A stretch of DNA of 64,000 nt from Multifurca ochricompacta (lineage: Eukaryota; Basidiomycota; Agaricomycetes; Russulales; Russulaceae), in contig WTXG01000006.1 in assembly GCA_022496185.1 (NCBI GenBank), forward strand, positions 310,001 through 374,000. Reading direction: 5' to 3'. The position numbers and the translations under genes were made by a program. The notes beneath the pieces were generated by a model. The model was given only the letters and a program-made list of their open reading frames with translations. It was not told the origin of the DNA and ran no database searches. Of this stretch, positions 35,489-47,073 are shown in pieces; the stretch's first letter is position 1, and every line of letters begins with the position of its first letter.

Positions 35489-36702
35489 TCACGGCTCTTC
35501 ATTCATGAACTGGTCAAGCTCATCAACGCGTAGCCGAAAATGTTTAATCTCCACCTTTGGCTCAAGCGTTTCCTCGTCAAACACCGCCGTTCCACTAGGG
35601 CCTAGCACTTGTACACGCCTGGCCACCACTATGAATGGCACTCCGCTTTCTCGGCCCGCTGCAGTGTTAGCATCTCGAGGCGACGGCATGACAAGTTGCT
35701 GAGCATGATGGCGACGAAGACCGCGAGCTTGCCTGTTCTCGTGGTCTTCCATCACCTGCGGTCCTAAGCGTGAAGGGCCTGCAACAGGTGGCAGCGATGG
35801 GGACAGTGAAACTGGACACCGTTCGAGACATTCGGAAGAACGTTCCCGGGGCCGGCCCAGGGAGGGAGGTACTTTTCTTCTCTGCGACGTATCTCGGCCT
35901 CTTGTGAAGCTCGTAACCCAGGAGTGGGAGATCTACGCTTCTGTGAACAATCGGACGTCTCCGTCGGGGTATACTCGTTATTCGATATCGTCTCCATCTC
36001 TAACTCCTCCTTGACGACATGCACCTCCATTTCCTCCTGGCTAAGCTGCATGACAACCTGCGCGTACTCCTCCTGAAGTGCCGCCAGCCGCTCGCGAAGG
36101 ATCCTCTCTTGCTCTTCGAACAACCGGTGAATCTGCTCAATTCTTACCCGTTGGCCCTCCTCGCGGCGATGCTCCTCAGCGCGGCGGCGGCCATCTTGGA
36201 CGTCCTTTAGTCGCGAGTGCAGAACTCGACTGCGCTCCACGATTGACGCCATACTGTCCGCCAAGCTTACAGAGGACGCCACGCTGCCCTCGCGCCAGTT
36301 CTCCGGTTGCTGTGTTTGGCGTCGATTCGGCCTCGGAGTACGGAGTGCTGAGGTGGGCTCGAAGTTCCCGCGAGGCGGCGTGTGAACGGAGGGCGTGTCC
36401 GAATGAGACTCAGAGTCCGAGTCTGAGTTCGAGTCCGACATTGAGTCCGAATCAGAGTCACTGTCCGAGTCGATGATGATCACGTCCTCGGTGGTATTGG
36501 TGCCTCCTTGTTCTATCTGACCACCAGGAACGGGAGCTAGAGACCGCTCGGAGTCGAAAGTGAGGTGTACTCCTTGACCCGTCTCGCTAGGCGCGGCAAT
36601 GATGTTGTTTTTGTTCTCCTCTCCGAATGCGGCGACGTAGGCGTTCAAGCGCTTCTCCATACGACCCTTAGCGTTTGGGCGGAGAGAATAGCCGTGAGAC
36701 AT
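35489..36702 (-). CDS. Hypothetical Ser/Asp-repeat and coiled-coil protein
   Basis: I take ATG 36702 (MSHGYSLRPNAKGRMEKRL) rather than the in-frame upstream ATG at 36825, whose first 40 residues look like leader. Around residues 80-115 is an SD/SN repeat (SDSDSDSDSMSDSNSDSDSE), a likely CK2-phosphorylated acidic stretch. A coiled coil follows (about 165-260: HRREEGQRVRIEQIHRLFEE, EERILRERLAALQEEYAQVV). The frame continues to VLPNVSNG, where a weak GT..AG intron (about 35755-35825) may join it to a second exon, VMEDHENRQARGLRRHHAQQ ... VDELDQFMNEEP, ending at 35489; phase of this join is uncertain. The C-terminal exon with FIVVARRVQVLGPSG looks globular. Family not recognised. Divergent from the NFKBIL1-like gene. 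Confidence 0.6.
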
Positions 36703-36825
36703 AGTGAGTGGTGATGAAAAAGGTAGTGGAATGTGCTGGTAAGAAAGAGGGAAGCAGAAAAAAGTAGCGAGTAGAGCTGAAGTTTGTTTTCTCTTAGATG
36801 CACATTTGGCCAGCTTCAAATACAC

Positions 36826-37571
36826 CGTCGTGCTTCGCTAATTGCGGCTAGTATCTGTCTCAATTGTGGTCGTAACAACCAACTTTGTGATTCCCTTTGG
36901 ACCAACTGACCTGTGTGGCTTTTGCCACGCACCAGACGAGGCCAGTGCTGCTATCACCACTTTTTTGTAGCTTTGACGCTTGGGACGGTATCCTGCCTTG
37001 ACAGCTTTGACCATCATCCCCAAACTACATTCATGGTCCAAATCTAGTGGCCTGCAGCCGTCAATGATCCCTGTCAGACTATGCCAGAGAACATAAGGAA
37101 GCTGGGGCATAACTCGGGAAGCTGCATGAACCAGAGTCACTCTGTTCACGCTTTGTTCCGAGTGCGTCTCAGAGATTGAAATGCCACAATACCACTGCTG
37201 GCCCTATTCCAAACTATCTCCACAAATGTGATTATCATGGGAGGTGTGGCAGTGACTGGAAATGCCTCACTCAAAGGGGAAGTGATGCTTGTTCCAACTA
37301 AATCATTATTCTTCATGATACCTTTCATCGATACGCCCGGTTCTTCGACGCATCCTGCATTTGCCATTGCCACAATCGACACCTGCTGCTCTGGTGCAAG
37401 TCCACATGTATAAATCTTGGGCCCTTATCTCTCTCATTCTCAAACATTCACGTACGACTTGATTTTTTGAATCTGTCAAGTTGGCGGGAAACAGCCCCTT
37501 CCACGAACGTCCAAGTACAAGCAAAAGATCGTAGTTCCAGTATCTAATAATTAACAACCTTTGTTGTCGCC
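36826..37571. other. 745 bp divergent spacer with unexplained minus-strand frames
   Basis: Between the Ser/Asp-rich gene and the NFKBIL1-like gene. Two adjoining minus-strand frames (37382-37146 and 37149-36838) lack an ATG start or splice site and differ by one base. They read fairly smoothly, but plus-strand frames in the same place do too. Not called as a gene. Confidence 0.4.
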
Positions 37572-38812
37572 ATGCGTTTCGGTCTCGGCGTCTTCACCAC
37601 TTTCCTTCACTCACTCAAGAGTCGCAAACTCTTCTCCGGTTCTCGCAACGCTCACCTACCCAAAACCTTCGTGCATCGTACCTCCCGCCTTGCCTCACGG
37701 TCAGCAAGACTCCGCGCCGCTAAGAGCGCGAGCAGAATTCGTAGGAAGCGTTCTAAAGTAGAATCTACCCCTCTCAGCGGATCTGACGGGACCGCCGCTC
37801 GTGGTGGTGGCCCCACCACTACTCGCCGGAGAGCGCAACCCCTCCGGCGTTGCACCACAGTCATTCTACCACCACCTGTCCTGCGCCCACATTGCCGGGC
37901 AAGTACAGGACCGAGCCGTCCTTCGTCGTTCCCGGCTTCCCGAACGAAGACAGCTCGAACTTGCACCCGCTCGTCCAGCAAAAGCTCTTCCTCGATGCCT
38001 TGTTCGAGGGGCGCGTGGCACTGCTCAAGATTGCAGACGAGCGGCGCGCACGCGAGATCGAGATCGAGAATGAGCGACGCCGCGTGGAGGACGCCGAGTT
38101 CGTGCGCCTGTTGGAGGTGGACGCGAAGAAGGCCCAGGCTGCACACCGTAGAGCGGAGGATCAGGAATATGTGCGTCTGCTCGCGGAGGATCTATGTAAG
38201 GCTCAAGAGGCTCACCGTCGGGCCGAGGAGGAAGAGGCGGCGCGTAGGGAGGAGGAGCGTCGTATCGAGAGACTGCGCAGGAAGATGGAGGAAAGAAGGA
38301 AGAGGGCAAAGGAGAAAGAGAGGCGGCGCAAGCGTGCTGAACGCAGGGAGCGCGAACGTCGTGAGTATGAACGACGTGAACAGGAACGTCGTCGGCGGGA
38401 AGAGGAAGAGCTATTGCGTGAACAGGCGGCCGCTGAGGCCGCGTGGGCGCAATGGGCGGCAGAATGGCTCCGCGTTTACGATGAAAATTGGGCTGTGCTG
38501 CGTTCTGATGTCAAGGTTGAACCTCTTGGCTTCTCCAATATCCCCTGGCCCATGTTCAGCATTCCTAGTGGGATCGAGGATATTACTCAAGAGCGCGTTG
38601 AAGAGTTTATGTGCTATGCACGCCGCGATTCCATGCAGGGCGTGGGTCAAGGTAGAAGTATCCGTTGGGAGATGCTGCGATGGCACCCAGACAAGTTCGA
38701 TAGGAATGTGCTTGACAAGGTTATGGAATGTGACCGCGAGGCAGTGAGGACAGCTGCGGGAATTGTGGCACGCATCCTAACCCAAATCACTACGGAGATG
38801 CCATGTCTTTAA
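37572..38812 (+). CDS. NFKBIL1-like C-terminal domain protein with ER/K-rich helix
   Basis: ATG 37572 opens a basic N-terminus (MRFGLGVFTTFLHSLKSRKL). The main frame from about 37850 continues PGKYRTEPSFVVPGFPNEDS, ALFEGRVALLKIADERRARE, a very long Glu/Arg/Lys helix (about 38030-38440), then the conserved end WAVLRSDV, IPWPMFSIPSG, ITQERVEEFMCYAR, RWEMLRWHPDKFDRNVL and DREAVRTAAGIVARILTQIT. That last block (W-P-W/F motif, then RWHPDKF) is the C-terminal signature of NF-kappa-B inhibitor-like protein 1, much expanded in Agaricomycetes. The N-terminal and main frames differ by one lost base between 37800 and 37850, or a small unseen intron. Function in fungi unknown; single-helix region suggests a spacer. 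Confidence 0.75.
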
Positions 38813-39150
38813 GATTTACTTTTAAGTGCTCATGCTTATGCATAATCTATGCCTGAAAAACGTTAGCCGAACTCATGTACTGTTTTCTTTACCTTTATAC
38901 CAATTGTTAGGGCCTTCTTGCACATGCACAATCACATCACAAACAAAAGCTTCCGGGACAAGTCTCTCTGACTTGGCAGATGTCGCGCCCGAGGGAATCG
39001 CGCAAGTGCCAGTATTTGGCCAATGTCAGCCCTCGTAGAGTGATTCTCAGCAACTCAGAGGATTTTGCGTGGCAACGCGGTCACTGGCAGACGGCAATTA
39101 GTGCTATCAGGTCTATTTCGTTTTATGCACGCAAAGCGAACAGCTGTATG

Positions 39151-39960
39151 CTATGATGGCGTCGAAGTGGATGGTGAAGGAGAGCTCTCCTCGGTTTCGG
39201 CGGTAAGAAGCATGCTCCCTAGCCGAGGCGGCGTCTTGCGGTCAATAATTCCATGACTGTTGGGAGCTTGTTGCCTGCTTGACGGAGAGCTGCATGGAGG
39301 CTTTAGCGGATGGGAAGTAGTCGAGAAGTGGTACAACCGCACCATCACGAGCCAACTCCTCGCGGACTGGTGCGCCACCAATCTCGAAAATAACACGTCC
39401 TGTTGGTACCCTAGAAGAGTGGTCATTGACTGAAGACGAATCAAATGCTGCGCGGCTGCCCAAAAACATACCTGGTCGCCCAAAACTCGAACGTGCCTTT
39501 GCCTTTACCCATACGGGTTTCATTTCCCTGGTTTGCGTTTGTAAATTATGAAACACCTGATGAAGGAAGGAGATACCTTTATGCAAACTGGAATGTCAGG
39601 GAATACACGCAAATAAACCTTAGCTCCTTTGACGGGTTTGATTTTGCGCTTGATGACTTCTTCAGCAGTTGTGAGCTGTTTGGCAGTGAGACGAGCACCC
39701 TCTCCCTTGATACGAAGACCCCAATCTCCGTAGGCGACGGTCGTGCCTTTGACGGATCCACCGGTGGGGATTGGAATGACACCCTTATGCCTCTTGATGA
39801 ACGTTACTTTGCGCGGTGCAAGTTGATGCCTAAAGCGCGCAGTTACTGGAAATCCATGCTTCAGCGACGTCGATTTCTGCGTCCGCAGAGCGGAAGGCAG
39901 GGTAGAGCGCGCGATGCCCAGGCCCAGAATAAGAGAATGAACGGATTGCAGTAAAAGCAT
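39151..39960 (-). CDS. MRPL16: Mitochondrial large-subunit ribosomal protein uL16m
   Basis: Component of the mitochondrial large ribosomal subunit near the peptidyl transferase centre. From ATG 39960: MLLLQSVHSLILGLGIARST (probable mitochondrial targeting), then FRHQLAPRKVTFIKRHKGVI, GTTVAYGDWGLRIKGEGARL, AKQLTTAEEVIKRKIKPVKG and VYLRVFPDIPVCIK. Next exon: NETRMGKGKGTFEFWATR, the conserved uL16 Gly/Lys loop. Then VPTGRVIFEIGGAPVREELA, an intron of about 50 nt, LRQAGNKLPTVME, and IDRKTPPRLGSML with a Ser/Thr-rich tail ending at 39151. One T is missing near 39247-39248, between ME and IDRK. Divergent from PRP3 across 124 bp. Confidence 0.92.
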
Positions 39961-40084
39961 GTGTGATTATGTAATTATGGTGCCCTTGGCCTTGTCATGG
40001 GATGGGTCTTTGCTTGTCGTCACCATTGGTAGCCTCGGCGGCCACCGTCGGCCTACTGCTTTTCATTTACAATCACAATCAATC
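39961..40084. promoter_or_regulatory. Shared divergent promoter of uL16m and PRP3
   Basis: Only 124 bp separate the two start codons. AT-rich with a CATGTGTGATTATGTAATTATGG segment near the uL16m start; no clear TATA box. Confidence 0.5.
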
Positions 40085-42323
40085 ATGGGCGACAGGAAGA
40101 GAGCATTTGAGGAGAGTGGGCCCTCCATAGTCTCAAAGAAAGCTAGAAGGTCTGTATTTATTGCCTTCACTGCCCCATCCTTGTCTGACATTGTTGTTGA
40201 ACAGTGAGACTACAGTGAGTACCTTTCCTCCTTTCCAAGGTGAATACGACTGTCAATATTCACTTCTAACTTGCTTCTATAACCTTTCTACCCCCCAGAC
40301 TTCCTCTAATGGGCCTGATGGTCTCAACGATGTGCGTTCTTGTTCCTTCTTATGTTGGCGGAAAGGTCGCCTTTCTTACTTTGGGCGTTAATGACAGAAA
40401 GAAGCCCTTATTGCGCAAAAACGCGCCGAGATAGCTGCGAAGCTAGCTGCGATGCGCTCCAGCTCGACTACTGCTTTCGCTTCACCGGTATCGCGTACCC
40501 CCGCGCCCACACTTTCCTCCAGCACTGGGACGTCAGCTGCGTCTGCGCACTTTGCGGAAGATGTTGGCAAGCGTATCGTAGAAGCGAAACGCAAGGTTAC
40601 CGAGGCACAAAACAAGCTTGCGGTGAAAGATAATCCATACATGGTAACGCATACTTTCCCTTCCCCCCTTCCCCCCCGGCCTAGTTGGCTGAGTGCAAGG
40701 CACTACAGTCAGTCCCGCCGTCCCGCGCCAATAGTCGCAGCGTGGAGCCTGCACCACAAGGTGCTGGCCTCAAGATGGCGGCGCATCCGCTTCTACTCGA
40801 TACTTCCATCCCCGCACCTCAGTCTAAGAAGGACCGTTACAAACCGATGCAGCCCAAGTTTGCGTCAATTCGCGCTAACGCGCGTAACGCACCGACACCG
40901 CAACCCGCTCCCTCTCCTGCGCCTGCGGTCGTAAAGGAAAATCCCTATGCTGCAGCGGCTGCCAGTGCGACCGGCGATACAGGTTTGAAGGCGCGCCGCG
41001 TGAGCGTGTGGGGCGGTCTCTGAGGTTTAATCCCAAGGGAAAATATATGTCCATTGCCAACCAGATTCGGCAGGATGCCCAACTAGAAGCCCTGAAACAG
41101 CGGATCGCGGAGAGTGCGAGGAAGGCGGGATTGGACAGCGAGTTTGATACCCTTGAGAAGAACATCAGGGTGTGTCGGGTTTTCATGCTAATGATTGTGG
41201 TGGCTTTTTCATCTGTGTGCTGTAGCGCGAAGTTCCCCCTATCGCAGAATGGTGGGACGCGCCACTCCTTCCAACCGGCCGTTATTCCGACCTGGATGAG
41301 TTTGACCCTGCATATCTCAAAATCAGGACGGAGAACTCCCCAATCACCTTCTATATTCAACATCCAATTCCTATTCCCGCACCCGGAGACAAGAATAAGC
41401 CACCACCGAAGCCGCTCATGTTGACTAAGAAGGTGCGACTAACAAGGTTTGAAAGAAGTATGGGCGTACTCACGGCGAGGTATAGGAGCAAAAGAAGATG
41501 AGGAAGCAGCGACGTCAGGCTGAGCTTCAAGACAAGAGGGACCGCATTCGAATGGGATTGATTCCTCCTGATCCACCGAAAGGTCTGTTGTTTTATAAAT
41601 ACCCGCCTTCTCTACTTATAATCATTCTCAGTACGACTCTCCAACTTGATGAAAGTTCTGACCTCCGATGCTGTTCAAGACCCCACCCGTGTCGAAGCCC
41701 GCGTACGCCGAGAAGTTGCGATGCGTAAACATACTCATGACAAGATGAATGCTGAACGCAAACTCAGTGACGAACAACGGCGGGAGAACCTTGAAACGAA
41801 GAAAGCTGAGGAGGACAAGAAGGGAATCTTTGGCGCGGTCTACAAAATATCCAACCTCTCGGACCCCGCGCATCGCTTCAAAGTGCGCAAGAATGCCGAA
41901 CAGATGGCCCTTACTGGGCTTGTTATTTTCAATCCAGCATTCAGTATGGTGTACGTCGAAGGGGCGGCCAAGTTCACCAGAAGCTATAAGCGATTGATGC
42001 TTCACCGGATCGCCTGGACCGAAGCTGCGCGAGCGCGTGGTGAGGAAGAAGTTGAGCTTGCAGACGGTGAAAACGGCATTGAGGGCGGTGGAGGGGAGAC
42101 AGGCAAAGCATCAGTCACACCACCCAGTGGCGAGGTATCTCTTGAAGGTAATCGGTGCGACCTCGTGTGGGAAGGCCCAATCCGAGAGCGTGCTTTCACG
42201 AACTTCCGACCAAAAAGCTGCCCGACAGATTCTACGGCACGCGATGCCCTCGGGTTGAAATTGATGAGCTACTGGGACATGGCGAAGAACTTTAAGCCGG
42301 AAGACGAAGAGTGGAATGTGTAG
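40085..42323 (+). CDS. PRP3: U4/U6 small nuclear ribonucleoprotein PRP3
   Basis: Spliceosomal U4/U6.U5 tri-snRNP protein. ATG 40085 gives MGDRKRAFEESGPSIVSKKA; later exons give EALIAQKRAEIAAKLAAM and GKRIVEAKRKVTEAQNKLAV. Then LRFNPKGKYMSIANQIRQDA, the invariant PRP3 core, REVPPIAEWWDAPLL, PITFYIQHPIPIPAP, EQKKMRKQRRQAELQDKRDR, SNLMKVLTSDAVQDPTRVEA and REVAMRKHTHDKMNAERKLS. The C-terminal DUF1115-type domain (FGAVYKISNLSDPAHRFKVR, GLVIFNPAFSMVYVEGAAKF, CDLVWEGPIRERAFTNFRPK) contains a Glu/Gly-rich insert. Ends AKNFKPEDEEWNV at 42323. A T is lost at 40984-40986 so that TGDTG and FEGAPRERVGRS are out of frame. Shares a compact promoter with uL16m. Confidence 0.93.
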
Positions 42324-42499
42324 TATCGTAACTTTTAATTAACACGCTGTTTTCTGTCTCTGGCTGGGCTGGCTATCCATGTCGTGTCGTGTCGCGTCGC
42401 GTAGTGCCGTCTTACCTTCTTGTCTCTAACACTTTTCCCACGCCTGTTTCCTTCCACCTACACACGTTCAAGCCTCCACTTATTTAACGACTTGTTCCA

Positions 42500-43138
42500 A
42501 TGGCAGCGCAGCGACTTCTTGGATGGCCAAAACAGGCTTCTTCGGAAGCCCGCAATATCGTACTAGGCGTCATCAGATCCTATAACGAGCCCATTTCTGC
42601 ACGCGATCTTTTCGAAAAAGCCGTCAAGGTGCCACTACCTCCCGATGCTAATAGAACGCCTCTCACACCCTGGGCACGGCATCTTAGGGATAGCAAGCCT
42701 ACTCCTCCATACCCTAACCACCCTGTGCGGTCTCTGAGGTACATTTCACCACGTCTTATCGTTGCGGCGAGCATTGACACATGCTCCCCTCCCGCGCGCA
42801 GCTATCTTAAGCGAACGGTACTAGAGGACCTTGTTCGTACGCGAGATGTGAAAAAGGTGCATATAAAACGAGTATTGTCTCCTGCAGAGATCGAAGATCG
42901 CATGGCTGCAATGTCCAAGGCGCAACTCAAGAAGACGTCTGTGGCGGCTCTCTCACAACCTGTGTCTACCTGGATGTGGCAGCTAGTTGACAAGTCGAAA
43001 AATCCGCCTAAAGAGGCGAAGGATAAGGTTCAACAAGTTTTCGGTGCGGAGGTCGGCGTTGGAGAAGATTGGGACCACTTGAACAAACGAAGGCGACGTG
43101 CGAGGGAAGATGTGTTAGGAGGGATGTCAAGTGGATGA
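42500..43138 (+). CDS. Conserved hypothetical basic protein, about 190 aa
   Basis: Exon 1 from ATG 42500: MAAQRLLGWPKQASSEARNI, VLGVIRSYNEPISARDLFEK, a helix-turn-helix-like or short winged-helix pattern, then WARHLRDSKPTPPYPNHPVR. A GTACAT donor and a GCGCAG acceptor (about 42737-42801) join, in phase, YLKRTVLEDLVRTRDVKKVH, IKRVLSPAEIEDRMAAMSKA, then TWMWQLVDKSKNPPKEAKDK and a basic tail (NKRRRRAREDVL). The high Lys/Arg content and central position are compatible with a nucleic-acid-binding or mitochondrial-ribosome-associated protein, but this is inference. It lies downstream of PRP3 in the same orientation with 176 bp between. Family not recognised. Confidence 0.65.
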   Translation: MAAQRLLGWPKQASSEARNIVLGVIRSYNEPISARDLFEKAVKVPLPPDANRTPLTPWARHLRDSKPTPPYPNHPVRSLRYISPRLIVAASIDTCSPPARSYLKRTVLEDLVRTRDVKKVHIKRVLSPAEIEDRMAAMSKAQLKKTSVAALSQPVSTWMWQLVDKSKNPPKEAKDKVQQVFGAEVGVGEDWDHLNKRRRRAREDVLGGMSSG

Positions 43139-43377
43139 GGAAGGTTCGAGTAGCACGAGAAAGTGAAAAAATGAACCGAACCTGAACCCAGAGAACGAAG
43201 AGGAGCTTAGAGCATAACATAGACATAGACACACTGACACTGATATTTCACTGAAATCTCCTAAAACATCATTTTTTCATCATTTTATAACATAACAATA
43301 CAGTACAGAAAAGGCAATAAGGCCACGGCTACGGCCTTCATCGCACTCTCGTTCATGCTCGTTCATGACATTCCACG

Positions 43378-45990
43378 ATGAAGCCCACAAGAAAAACTCG
43401 CTTAGCGTCAAATGGAACTTCAAAACGCTCAAAACCTGCACCCATGTTTCCTCGACCCCAATCAGAGTCATCCCCTAACCACTCATCACCACCCGTATCA
43501 AAGCCACAGCTTCAGGACACCGTCACAGTCGCCTCTCGATATCAGAAGAATTTAAAGAGTTTGCGTCGTATAGACCCTACCATAGTCTCTATCATTGACC
43601 AGTTCAGTCATATTTGTCTATACCGTCTTCACGAGGGGAAGTGGCAAAAAGATGGTTTTGAGGGTGCATCCTTTCTCTTCGAGCGGTGCGTATGCGGGCC
43701 ATCATCACCTTGCGCTCCCTCTCACTGCTCCGAAATTTAGAGCTGCCTATCCCCCTTATGGTCTTTTTATTCTTAACCGTGCCGGAATGAACGATTACAT
43801 ACATCCTATCCACCCCGAAGACGAGCTACAGGCGGAAGGAGAATATCTGATGTATCGCTCTTACCCCGAGTTCACAGCTAAGCGCCTTGCCTTGGCCAAA
43901 TCGGCACCCCCTGCGTTGACCGAAAGCTGGACCGATGCCCGCCGTCGAACGCCGTCGACCAATGATCCACTCACCAACTGGCGATATTTACTTAATGAAA
44001 AGCCAGACAAAGGACGTCATGAGACCGTCATGTTTTGGTTCCTGGGCTCTGACTCCGAACATCATGAACCACTATCGGACACCATCGAACGGCAAGTGCA
44101 CTTCTCCGTTGACGTTTCAACGTTGAGCTCAACCGACTTCCCAGACTGATGACTTTCATACGTAAAGGCGAGCCGTACCCATATAACCTGGATCGGCTTC
44201 CGCCGCCCGCTCAACATCCCTCGTCCACCGAAGGAAAGTCTCATGATGCAAATGTTTCTACTGTAGCAGTCCCCAAGCAAAGCAATGGGTCTCAATCGCA
44301 GACGGCGGCCACTAATGTTACCAGTTCCGAACTTGACAAGCTATTCTTGAAACTCATCCCTACTGTTTCGCCGGCCGCCACACCCTCAAACGGTAAAGTG
44401 ACCCTCGAAACTCTCTTCGCGTCTGCCTCCACTTCCACGTCTACCTCATCCGTCCCTGCTTCCAATGTTGTGACTGCTTCCTCAACCATGCCTAACAAGG
44501 GTCTTGCACTCCTTGACTCTATTTTCGCCTCTGCCACACCGCCACAGGGTCCCATGCCGGCACCTACGCCACCCTTTCCCCATCATGTGAGCTCGGAGCC
44601 CTTCCCGCCCCCACCTTCCGCACCCCCGTCCACGCGTCTGGCCTTTGCCACAGTGCATCCACCCAGTGATCTTTCGTCCTCCGAGCCCGAGTCTTCCGAG
44701 CCCCCCTCTCCCACTCCGCGTGCTGCAGCACACCTCATACATTCTCCACAACCTACTACCTCCCAGCTTCCACAGATCCTTACGCAAGACGTGATCTCCG
44801 CTTTGCTTGGCATGCCGCCGAGTCGCACAAGCAGCGTTGCGTCCTCACATCGCCGATACGAGGGTGATGTTGAAAGTAGCGATGATCTGCATGAGGCTGA
44901 CTCGCCGGTCGATGAACGGCTTCTACCGAACGCGAATCGCAGTAAGAAGCACGAGCTAGGCGATGTCACGCCGCGTCCACCGTTACGTGGATTTGCATCG
45001 TCGGAGAAGGTAGTTTCTGCCCCTGCTCCTGCCTCTGCCTTGCCGTCACACCATTCTGCGCCAGCCATTCTAACACCTGCGACGCCCTCTGCCGCCTCTG
45101 CCCCCTCTGTACCACCTTCTTCCGGATCCGTCGTGAATACAGTGGCAGGTGCAACGGTTCCTATCGTCTCCGCACCTCGCGTCGGTGTCTCTCCTGCCCC
45201 ACGTGCACTTGTACCCTTCCATGAAGAATCGTCTCTGTGGCCATATCCGCGCGCTCCCCTAGATGACCGCGACGACATTGTCGAGCTCGATTTTGCCGAC
45301 ACGAGTGCGTTGAGCGATGTCGATGCATTCGAACGACGTCGCCAGAATGGGAAAAACGGGGCGAAGTTCTCGAAGAAGGATAAGGCGAGGGAGCGAGAAG
45401 AAATCGAGCGTTCATGGGACGTTCCGGGAGATGGTCAAGTTGTCCAGGCTGGCGGACAAACGGCCTTGGGTAAGCCTTCGCAGGCGCTGACTCGTAACGC
45501 GATGTCTAGGCCAACAGCATCACCTTCCCCACTGACGGGTGGTGCGTCCAAGCCCAATCAACCCAAGATAGGGTTAGCGCAGGTGAAACCTCCTGAAATG
45601 TCCCCGGCATCAACACTTTCCGGCGACAACAAGACTACGACCAAATCTAAGCCGGTGGCCAATGGGCTCAATCCTAAACTTCCTGTCCCCGACACGACAC
45701 CGACGAACGGTGCGCTCGTAAAGTCCGCGGCGAGCTCTGCGATCGTCGAGGTTATGCAAGCGCACTCGAATGGTAATCCACCTCTGCCGACCACAGATCG
45801 CAACCAGTTCGTTAGAGAGGTGCTCACTCTGATTCATGTGAGTGTTCTTTTTATTTTCTACTACTTCTCCTCAAACACCTACTTATATATACTCCCCCCC
45901 TGATCTGAATCATGGTGTCTCTTTACCCGATTATAGACGGACTCCTCATTCGTGGATCGACTTTGGGTGGAATACCGTGCGCGCGCGTAG
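43378..45990 (+). CDS. DCP1: mRNA-decapping enzyme subunit 1
   Basis: DCP1 activates DCP2 to remove the 5' cap; an EVH1-like fold in P-bodies. ATG 43378 opens MKPTRKTRLASNGTSKRSK. Then YQKNLKSLRRIDPTIVSIID and HICLYRLHEGKWQKDGFEGA, FLFE, the DCP1/EVH1 core; after an intron YPPYGLFILNRAGMNDYIHP and YLMYRSYPEFTAKRLALA complete it. A GC..AG intron (44092-44144) joins DTIER to LMTFIRKGEPYPYNLDR. A Ser/Pro/Ala-rich linker of about 500 residues (44200-45700) with SD/SE stretches follows. The short C-terminal trimerisation helix appears as NQFVREVLTLIH | TDSSFVDRLWVEYRARA, ending TAG at 45988-45990. About 740 aa, longer than animal DCP1 because of the linker. No disrupting frameshift noted. Confidence 0.9.
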
Positions 45991-47073
45991 AGCGGGTTCC
46001 TTATTGGTTTGTAGTAGTCCCCCCCCCTCGCGTTGGACCGAGATATCAGTATCTATGTATTGTCCACGATGTATCACACCCGCACTGTGTATTGATATCT
46101 CGGTGCCATTTTTTTTCCCCCCAGGATAAGATGGACCATATCGCGTTAGATTCCTTTTTTTTTCCGACTCGGCAGCAAATCAAACTAGATGTGAAGGCGT
46201 TTCAGGCCGACGTCAACAAGCCGCACTCACGCCTTATCAACGGAGCTAGAACCTTCAATTGTGTTGATGGACTCGCTTATAAGGGGTGATGACGTAGAGA
46301 AACCTCCCTAGACCTAGAGTGTCAGCAGTCTTGAACCTGCCGCATTCAAATCTGGCATTTTCAGTTGTCTAGTGTCACAGGATGACTAATCTCTGAATTT
46401 ACACATACACATGCATCCAGGACTTAGACCGTGCTCAAAGTAGACACAGTGACGTGGGTGTGGGTACAAGCCGATAGATTTAAACAGGCAAGTGAAGAGT
46501 GATTGGGCCACGTGAAGTTTGTGATTGTAGCCCCGGAACTGGCGGGACTGGCAGAAAGCAACGAAGACATTCTTGAGCCATCACTTAAATTGTTTAAAAT
46601 CTTGATTAGAGTGAGTCAGTTACTCAGAACCAAGGAAGAGCCGCGGTGACCAGTGAGGCACTGCGGGGTAATTGCTGTACTACCCATATCCATATATGCG
46701 CCAATTCATTATCTAGTGGAGCCATGATTTATAATTGCTCTACAACATTCTCCGTTTCTCCATTTCCGTTTACATTTCATTTACTCGGTACATTTCTTTT
46801 CCCACAGAGGGAGTGATAAAGCACAGAGCGCAAGCAATCATACACCAGTCAGCATCGGTGGTCCTTGGAGCCGACGCGTCGGTGTTGGGTATACCCGGAA
46901 GTGGGAAAAGCCCGAAAGAATGTAAGATCACGTGCAATTGAAGGCGTCATTGTTTCGTGCTTTTGCCCATTTGCTCAGCTCATCGTTCATCTCTCATACC
47001 CAATGTATGCCGTATGCCAAAATATAAATAACATAACATAACGAGATGTCAGCTCACTCTTCCCTCACTTACC
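45991..47073. other. 1.1 kb spacer, DCP1 3' end and CYS3 promoter
   Basis: No gene found. The last 60 bp contain AAAATATAAATAACATAACATAACG, a TATA-like element 30-50 bp before the CYS3 start. Confidence 0.6.

Noticed and set aside
44292..45302. Minus-strand ORFs opposite the DCP1 linker
   Set aside because: Shadow frames of the Ser/Pro/Ala-rich linker codons.
46735..46941. 68-codon ORF upstream of CYS3
   Set aside because: Short, no splice or family support.
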